Source of the DNA: Protaetiibacter intestinalis
Lineage (GTDB): Bacteria > Actinomycetota > Actinomycetes > Actinomycetales > Microbacteriaceae
Length of the DNA stretch: 64,000 bases
NCBI RefSeq assembly: GCF_003627075.1
Contig: NZ_CP032630.1
Location: 2,232,001 to 2,296,000 of the forward strand
Direction: 5' to 3'
Shown: positions 59,471 through 64,000 of the stretch, piece after piece
Position numbering within the stretch: the first letter of the stretch is position 1
Layout of the letters: every line of letters begins with the position of its first letter
Notes under the pieces: model-generated
Databases searched by the model: none
What the model saw: the letters and a program-made list of their open reading frames with translations, nothing else
What the model was told of the DNA's origin: nothing
Position numbers and translations under genes: made by a program

Positions 59471-59734
59471 ATGAGCGAACTGGATGCGGACCGGGTCGGC
59501 GGGAGCACGGATGTGCTCGATCGCGAGCTGGAGAAGCTGCTCGAGGGCGAGCTCACCGAGGACGGCGACCACGACCGCTTCGCGCACTACGTGCAGAAGG
59601 ACAAGATCGTCGAGTCGGCCGTGACCGGCAAGCCCGTGCGGGCGCTGTGCGGCAAGAAGTGGGTGCCGGGGCGCGATCCGTCGAAGTTCCCGGTGTGCCC
59701 CGACTGCCAGAAGATCTACGACCGCCTGAAGTAG
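59471..59734 (+). CDS. DUF3039-family small zinc-ribbon-like protein
   Basis: 87 residues from ATG 59471. DUF3039 marks: FAHYVQKDKIVESAVTGKPVRALCGKKWVPGRDPSKFPVCPDCQKIYDRLK, with three Cys and a His suitable to bind zinc. The family is almost confined to actinobacteria and usually sits near pncB, murI and rph, as here. Function unknown. Confidence 0.9.
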   Translation: MSELDADRVGGSTDVLDRELEKLLEGELTEDGDHDRFAHYVQKDKIVESAVTGKPVRALCGKKWVPGRDPSKFPVCPDCQKIYDRLK

Positions 59735-59746
59735 GGGAGCACCCGC

Positions 59747-61051
59747 TCAGAGGTACCGCGTCGGGATCGCGGGCTCGCCGCGGGAGAGGCGCAGCGCGTC
59801 GGCCGGCAGCTCGGCGATCGCGGCGGCGTGGTGCTCGCGCGCGGCGGCGACGCCCGCGCTGCCGAGCCAGCGCTCGTCGAGGGTGCCGGCCGTCACGAGC
59901 GGCACGTGCAGGGCGCGCCCCGCGTCCGGACCGAGCGCCTCGACGGGCGGGTCCTCCACGTGGATGTCCTCGGCGACGGCGACCCCGCCGCGGAGGGCGC
60001 GGATGGGCTGCTTGCGCCCGCCGACGGTGGCCTTGCCCTCGGACGACTTGCCGACCGAGACCCAGCCGGTCGCGGCATCCTTGCGGGCGACGAGCTTGTA
60101 GACCATGCCCGCGGCGGGGGCGCCGGAGCCGGTGACGAGCGAGGTGCCGACGCCGTAGGAGTCGACGGGGGCGGAGGCGAGGGCGGCGATCGCGTGCTCG
60201 TCGAGGTCGTTGGTGACGGTGATCCGGGTGCCGGTGGCGCCGAGCTCGTCGAGCTGGGCGCGCACCTCGCGCACGACGACGCCGAGGTCGCCGGAGTCGA
60301 TGCGCACCGCGCCGAGACCGGTGCCCGCCGCGCGCACCGCGTTCGCGACACCGCGGCGGATGTCGTAGGTGTCGACGAGCAGGGTGGTGCCGGCGCCGAG
60401 GCTCGCGACCTGCGCCTCGAAGGCGCGCTCCTCGCTGTCGAACAGCAGGGTGAAGGCGTGTGCGGCGGTGCCCATCGTCGGCACGCCCCAGCGGCGCCCG
60501 GCCTCGAGGTTCGAGCTCGCGCCGAACCCGGCGATGTAGGCGGCGCGCGCGGCGGCGACCGCCGAGTGCTCGCCGGTGCGGCGGGAGCCCATCTCGGCGA
60601 GCGGCCTGCCGACGGCGGCGGCCACCATGCGGGCGGCGGCGCTCGCGACGGCGGAGTCGTAGTTGAGCACGCTGAGGGCGAGGGTCTCGAGCACGACGCC
60701 CTCGGCGAAGCCCGCCTCCACGACGAGCAGCGGGGAGCCCGGGAAGTACAGCTCGCCCTCCCGGTAGCCGCGGATGGTGCCCGTGAAGCGGTAGGCCTCG
60801 AGCCAGTCGAGGGCCTCGGGCGAGACGACGTGCTCGCGTCGCAGCCAGGCGAGCTCCTCGGGTCCGAAGCGGAACTCGGCGATGGCATCCAGCAGTCGGC
60901 CGGTGCCGGCGACCACCCCGTAGCGCCGCCCGTCGGGCAGCCGCCGCGCGAACAGCTCGAACACGCTGGGGGTGTCGTGGGTGCCGGCGCGGAGGGCCGC
61001 GTCGATCATCGTGAGCTCGTAGCGGTCGGTGCGGAGCGCCGTCGACGTCAT
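59747..61051 (-). CDS. pncB: Nicotinate phosphoribosyltransferase
   Basis: 434 residues from ATG 61051. The typical start TALRTDRYELTMIDAALRAGTHDTPSVFELFARRLP, the family blocks FPGSPLLVVEAGFAEGVVLET and EMGSRRTGE, and the PRPP-side motif VRIDSGDLGVVVREVR are present, with VTNDLDEHAI and GTSLVTG. It makes nicotinate mononucleotide from nicotinate and PRPP, salvage for NAD. Start with an upstream ATG (61081) is less likely. Convergent with the DUF3039 gene. Confidence 0.92.
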   Translation of the reverse strand: MTSTALRTDRYELTMIDAALRAGTHDTPSVFELFARRLPDGRRYGVVAGTGRLLDAIAEFRFGPEELAWLRREHVVSPEALDWLEAYRFTGTIRGYREGELYFPGSPLLVVEAGFAEGVVLETLALSVLNYDSAVASAAARMVAAAVGRPLAEMGSRRTGEHSAVAAARAAYIAGFGASSNLEAGRRWGVPTMGTAAHAFTLLFDSEERAFEAQVASLGAGTTLLVDTYDIRRGVANAVRAAGTGLGAVRIDSGDLGVVVREVRAQLDELGATGTRITVTNDLDEHAIAALASAPVDSYGVGTSLVTGSGAPAAGMVYKLVARKDAATGWVSVGKSSEGKATVGGRKQPIRALRGGVAVAEDIHVEDPPVEALGPDAGRALHVPLVTAGTLDERWLGSAGVAAAREHHAAAIAELPADALRLSRGEPAIPTRYL

Positions 61052-61138
61052 GCGCCCAGGGTATTCCGTCGCCGCGATCACCCGCCGCCCGCATCCCGGT
61101 GCCCGTTCGCCTCGTGCGGCTCCCGGTCCCCGTCCCCT

Positions 61139-61264
61139 CCCATCTCAAGGAGTGCGGCATCCCATCTCAAGGAGTTCGTGTGGCTCGTGTGGCCTGCTGG
61201 GGCTGTAGTGCAGCATCCGGGCCCTGGGTTCCTTGAGATGGGATGCCGCGCTCCTTGAGATGGG
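61139..61264. repeat. 125-bp four-unit intergenic palindrome, copy B
   Basis: CCCATCTCAAGGA units at 61139 and 61161, reverse units at 61230 and 61252; 35-nt arms with one mismatch that still permits a G-U pair; 56-nt loop. Same 22-nt pitch and total length (126) as copy A. Located between pncB and the PKD-protein gene. Its loop resembles the inverted loop of copy C. Confidence 0.85.
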
Positions 61265-61321
61265 ACGCGGATGTCGGGGGCGCTTCGTGCGGGCGGCGCG
61301 CTTCGTGCGGGAGTGCAGGCG

Positions 61322-62146
61322 TCAGCAGCCGGGGCCGGCGGGCGCGACCGTGCAGTCGCGGTCGACGAGTACCGTCTTGGCACCGCCGGCGGTGATGTAC
61401 AGCTCGTTCGCGGGGAGGGTGATCGTGCCGGCGATGGGCACGAATCCGCCGCCGTCGATGCGGTATTCGGCGCGGTAGGTGATGCTCAGACGGATCGTGT
61501 AGTCGCCGCCTCGCTCGTAGACGTGGCTCGTGGGGGTGGCGTCGAACTCGCGCAGGCCCAGGGCGGACCAGGTGCCGCCGCGGGTGGGGAGCGTGGCGGT
61601 GGTGCCGTCGCCGTAGTCCCAGTTCCAGCCGACCGGGGTGAAGCGCACGTCGGCGGGCAGCCCGAGCAGGGTTCCGGGCACGATCTGGGTGTCGACGAGC
61701 GAATAGATGTTCGCGGGCAGGCCCACCACGACCCACCCGTCGGGTTCCATGCGCTGGATGCCGGGCGTCGGACGGAACCGGGCGATGTCGGAGAGCGTGA
61801 CGGTGACGACCGTGTAGGGGTCGCGCCCATCGCAGACCGAGATGAGGTCGTCGCCCGACTTGCAGTGGTAGCGAGGGTCGGCGGCGTCAGGGTCGGTCTC
61901 GGTGTCGCGGGTGGAGGGGGCGCCACGGGTGTCGCCGGATGAAGGGCCGCCGGGCCTTGTCTCGCTTCCGGCGAGGACCGCCTCGTCTCCTTCGATGCTG
62001 CCTTGGGCTGCCTCGCAACCGACAGTTTTTTCCTCTGCTCGACTGCAAGTTGGGGCCTGCACGCTCGCCGGCAAGATAGCGCTCACGGCCAATGCAGCCG
62101 CGAGGAAGACGATCGCCGGGGTCAGCAAACCCCCGACCCTTCCCAT
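61322..62146 (-). CDS. Secreted PKD-domain protein
   Basis: 274 residues from ATG 62146. N-terminal signal peptide (LLTPAIVFLAAALAVSAILPASVQA), a Ser/Gly/Asp/Thr-rich spacer (about 48-90), then a PKD-like fold with VGWNWDYGDGTTATLPTRGG and HVYERGGDYTIRLSITYRAEY (the WDYGDG and VY...GxYT-x-RL marks of PKD domains). Six Cys in the mature part suggest disulfides. Codon use near the N-terminus is less GC-biased. The upstream lipoprotein gene overlaps by 25 nt. The protein is probably surface-located; ligand unknown. Confidence 0.75.
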   Translation of the reverse strand: MGRVGGLLTPAIVFLAAALAVSAILPASVQAPTCSRAEEKTVGCEAAQGSIEGDEAVLAGSETRPGGPSSGDTRGAPSTRDTETDPDAADPRYHCKSGDDLISVCDGRDPYTVVTVTLSDIARFRPTPGIQRMEPDGWVVVGLPANIYSLVDTQIVPGTLLGLPADVRFTPVGWNWDYGDGTTATLPTRGGTWSALGLREFDATPTSHVYERGGDYTIRLSITYRAEYRIDGGGFVPIAGTITLPANELYITAGGAKTVLVDRDCTVAPAGPGC

Positions 62147-62649
62147 GGATCGTCGGTCTCCACGGTGAACCTTCTACCGTCGTAGGCGAGCGACGACTCG
62201 AAAGTTGTCGTGGTCGGACGATCCGCTGACACTTGTGAAACCCCTTCTGCATCCACGACGTCAACGTCGCTCACGTCAGAGCACACATACAAGACGAGCA
62301 TCGACTCTCCATCGAACTGCTGGAGTGTGAAGTTCCGAAGTATCGTGCTTCCAGTCGCACGCCACCCGAGATCACGGAATTGCTGGAAGCCCTCTTCTTG
62401 AACTGCTAGGACCTCGGGAGAGACAAGGCCATCGAGTTGGCCAGAATCGACACCCCCACTCGCCAGAATGTCGTCGACCGCCGAGATGTACGCACGGTAC
62501 GCCTCTTCCGCCGCCGCAAGCGCCTCCTCGTCGGAGGCGAACACGGGGTCCGCCGAGGTCGGCGGGGGAGTGACGGGTGGGTCGCTCGGCACGCAGCCGA
62601 CGAGCGTGAGCAGCAGCACGGCGGGGAGTAGACGGGCCGTTCTGCGCAT
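62122..62649 (-). CDS. Hypothetical lipoprotein
   Basis: 175 residues. Signal peptide with lipobox LVGC (Cys about 19), then PSDPPVTPPPTSADP spacer and a mature domain: EALAAAEEAYRAYISAVDDIL (helix), then LRNFTLQQFDGESMLVLYVCSDVSDVDVVDAEG (beta strands). The fold pattern resembles nuclear transport factor 2-like lipoproteins, uncertain. The gene overlaps the PKD-protein gene by 25 nt, so they form one operon between two palindromic elements. Confidence 0.75.
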   Translation of the reverse strand: MRRTARLLPAVLLLTLVGCVPSDPPVTPPPTSADPVFASDEEALAAAEEAYRAYISAVDDILASGGVDSGQLDGLVSPEVLAVQEEGFQQFRDLGWRATGSTILRNFTLQQFDGESMLVLYVCSDVSDVDVVDAEGVSQVSADRPTTTTFESSLAYDGRRFTVETDDPWEGSGVC

Positions 62650-62736
62650 GCCGACACGCTAGGGCACGCGCGCGCCCGGCGGGAATCTCATCCACAGGTC
62701 CTCGCATCCGCCGACCCGGGTCGGGGAGCGGGGCAT

Positions 62737-62861
62737 CCCATCTCAAGGATGTGGAGCACCCGTGCCAAGGAGTCGGCCCGGCAGCTGCGGCTGATGAGGC
62801 GCACGGGCCACACCACTCACACGACCTCCTTGATTCGGGAAGCACGACTCCGACGCGGGGG
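62737..62861. repeat. 125-bp four-unit palindrome, degenerate copy C
   Basis: Unit 1 CCCATCTCAAGGA at 62737 is exact; unit 2 CCCGTGCCAAGGA at 62759; unit 3 TCCTTGATTCGGG at 62827; unit 4 TCCGACGCGGGGG at 62849. The 22-nt pitch, 55-nt loop and 125-bp total length equal copies A and B. Between the lipoprotein start and murI. Confidence 0.75.
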
Positions 62862-62917
62862 AGGGTGGGGAGGGGGAGCGCGGCCCGGGTCGGCCGTCGC
62901 GGGTACGCTGGGGCATC

Positions 62918-63772
62918 GTGACCGCAGCAGTGCCCACCGACGCACCCCTCGGGGTGTTCGACTCCGGGGTCGGCGGGCTCACGGTGGCGCGGGCGATCCT
63001 CGACCAGCTGCCCAACGAGGCGATCCTCTACGTCGGCGACACCGCCCACACCCCCTACGGCCCGAAGCCGATCGCCGAGGTGCGCGCCTACGCGCTCGCC
63101 GTCATGGACGACCTCGTCGCGGAGGGGGTGAAGGCGCTCGTCATCGCCTGCAACACCGCGTCTGCCGCCGTGCTGCGGGATGCGCGCGAGCGGTACACGG
63201 TCGGCGCCGGCATCCCGGTGGTGGAGGTCATCCAGCCGGCGGTGCGCGCCGCGGTGCGCGCCACCCGCAACGGGCGGGTCGGCGTGATCGGCACGGCGGG
63301 CACCATCCAATCCCGGGCGTACGACGACGCCTTCGCCGCCGCCGACGGACTGCAGCTGTTCAGCGAGGCCTGCCCCCGCTTCGTCGAGTTCGTGGAGGCG
63401 GGCGTCACGAGCGGGCCCGAGCTGTTCGAGGCCGCCCAGGGCTACCTGACCCCGCTCATCGAGGCGGATGTCGACACCCTCGTGCTCGGCTGCACCCACT
63501 ACCCGCTCATGTCGGCCGCCATCCAGTACGTGATGGGTCCCGGCGTGCGGCTCGTCTCGAGCGCCGAGGAGACCGCCGCCGACGTCTACCGCACGCTCGT
63601 CTCGCACGGTCTCGAGCGCACCGCGGGCACCCCGCCCGTGCACCGCTTCGAGTCGACGGGCGACGACGAACGCGCCTTCCGTGCCCTCGCCGCGCGCTTC
63701 CTCGGGCCCGAAGTGCGGCACGTCGAGAACTTCCCCACCGGCGCCATCACGGTGCCGGCCCCGCCCGCCTGA
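62918..63772 (+). CDS. murI: Glutamate racemase
   Basis: 284 residues from GTG 62918. Family blocks [29 protein letters not shown], the catalytic Cys in VIACNTASA, and the second in [11 protein letters not shown] are intact. It supplies D-glutamate for peptidoglycan. The gene is followed by rph 33 nt later, the usual actinobacterial order. Confidence 0.95.
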   Translation: MTAAVPTDAPLGVFDSGVGGLTVARAILDQLPNEAILYVGDTAHTPYGPKPIAEVRAYALAVMDDLVAEGVKALVIACNTASAAVLRDARERYTVGAGIPVVEVIQPAVRAAVRATRNGRVGVIGTAGTIQSRAYDDAFAAADGLQLFSEACPRFVEFVEAGVTSGPELFEAAQGYLTPLIEADVDTLVLGCTHYPLMSAAIQYVMGPGVRLVSSAEETAADVYRTLVSHGLERTAGTPPVHRFESTGDDERAFRALAARFLGPEVRHVENFPTGAITVPAPPA

Positions 63773-63805
63773 CCCCGCATCCGCATCCGCCCCGAAGGAG
63801 CCACC

Positions 63806-64000
63806 ATGACCGACGCCCGCGCCGACGGCCGCAGCCCCGAGCAGCTGCGCCCCGTCACGATCGAACGCGGCTGGAGCGCCCAGGCCGAGGGCAGCGCCCT
63901 CATCTCCTTCGGCAACACGAAGGTGCTGTGCACGGCGAGCTTCACGAACGGCGTGCCGCGCTGGCTCACCGGAAAGGGCAAGGGCTGGGTGACGGCCGAG
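63806..64000 (+). CDS. rph: RNase PH, N-terminal part (continues beyond window)
   Basis: 65 residues seen from ATG 63806, with GAAGGAG 6 nt upstream. [46 protein letters not shown] is the standard RNase PH N-terminus. It trims tRNA 3' ends by phosphorolysis. Cut at the window end. Confidence 0.93.
   Translation, partial: MTDARADGRSPEQLRPVTIERGWSAQAEGSALISFGNTKVLCTASFTNGVPRWLTGKGKGWVTAE

Noticed and set aside
61052..61321. Protein-coding frames across the palindrome B region
   Set aside because: The frames are short, made of repeat sequence, lack ribosome binding sites and differ between repeat copies.

Overview
The window is GC-rich, densely coded actinobacterial DNA. The gene set (UPF0182, DUF3039, PspC, DUF222-HNH, LAxTG-type wall anchoring, zinc-dependent DUF2342-like metalloprotease) and the very frequent hexamer GGATGC/GCATCC point to a member of the Microbacteriaceae (order Micrococcales). 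No rRNA genes or CRISPR arrays were seen. One tRNA gene (initiator tRNA-fMet) is present.

Layout. 1-1.6 kb: the edge of a probable defence island, with the C-terminal part of an OLD/AAA15-like ATPase overlapping an unrecognised partner gene. 2-20 kb: housekeeping and accessory genes (wall-anchored lamin-tail-domain protein, SDR, AzlCD amino-acid exporter, NERD-helicase, NYN/OST-HTH protein, Ca2+/H+ antiporter, OsmC, EF-G-binding zinc protein, TetR, class-I methyltransferase, acyltransferase). 20-35 kb: M23 peptidase, DUF2342-like metalloprotease, PDZ-Lon-like protease, UPF0182, tRNA-fMet, hydrolase/MarR operon, nitrilase, aminotransferase, HtrA protease. 34-40 kb: a glycosyltransferase plus two TagF-like proteins, one with two catalytic halves. 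With the TagGH-type ABC exporter and LicC-like nucleotidyltransferase at 54-56.4 kb they suggest a teichoic-acid-like, phosphate-linked wall polymer. 40-43 kb: aldehyde dehydrogenase and a divergent TetR operon around one clear palindromic operator.

42.8-51.2 kb is an accessory island: a type I restriction-modification locus (hsdM-hsdS and hsdR) interrupted by an oppositely oriented hipB-hipA toxin-antitoxin pair. The hipB/hsdR divergent promoter region holds three HipB-like operators phased exactly 27 bp apart. An Xre regulator lies divergent to hsdM, next to tandem AT-rich repeats. A DUF222-HNH gene with a candidate LexA box follows. 56.7-64 kb: an ABC transporter, DUF3039, pncB, then murI and the start of rph. 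A PKD-protein/lipoprotein pair lies between pncB and murI and is flanked by two copies of a 125-bp palindromic element.

Intergenic repeats are a notable feature. There is a 125-bp four-unit palindrome (core CCCATCTCAAGGA, unit pitch 22 nt; three copies), a 69-bp element with 12-bp terminal inverted repeats CGCAACTCAGGA (two inverted copies side by side), and the dispersed GGTTTCGAYACGC-type palindrome of Microbacteriaceae (four degenerate copies). Several candidate operators can be tied to their likely regulators, including one 19-bp TetR-type palindrome present at two loci 7.4 kb apart.
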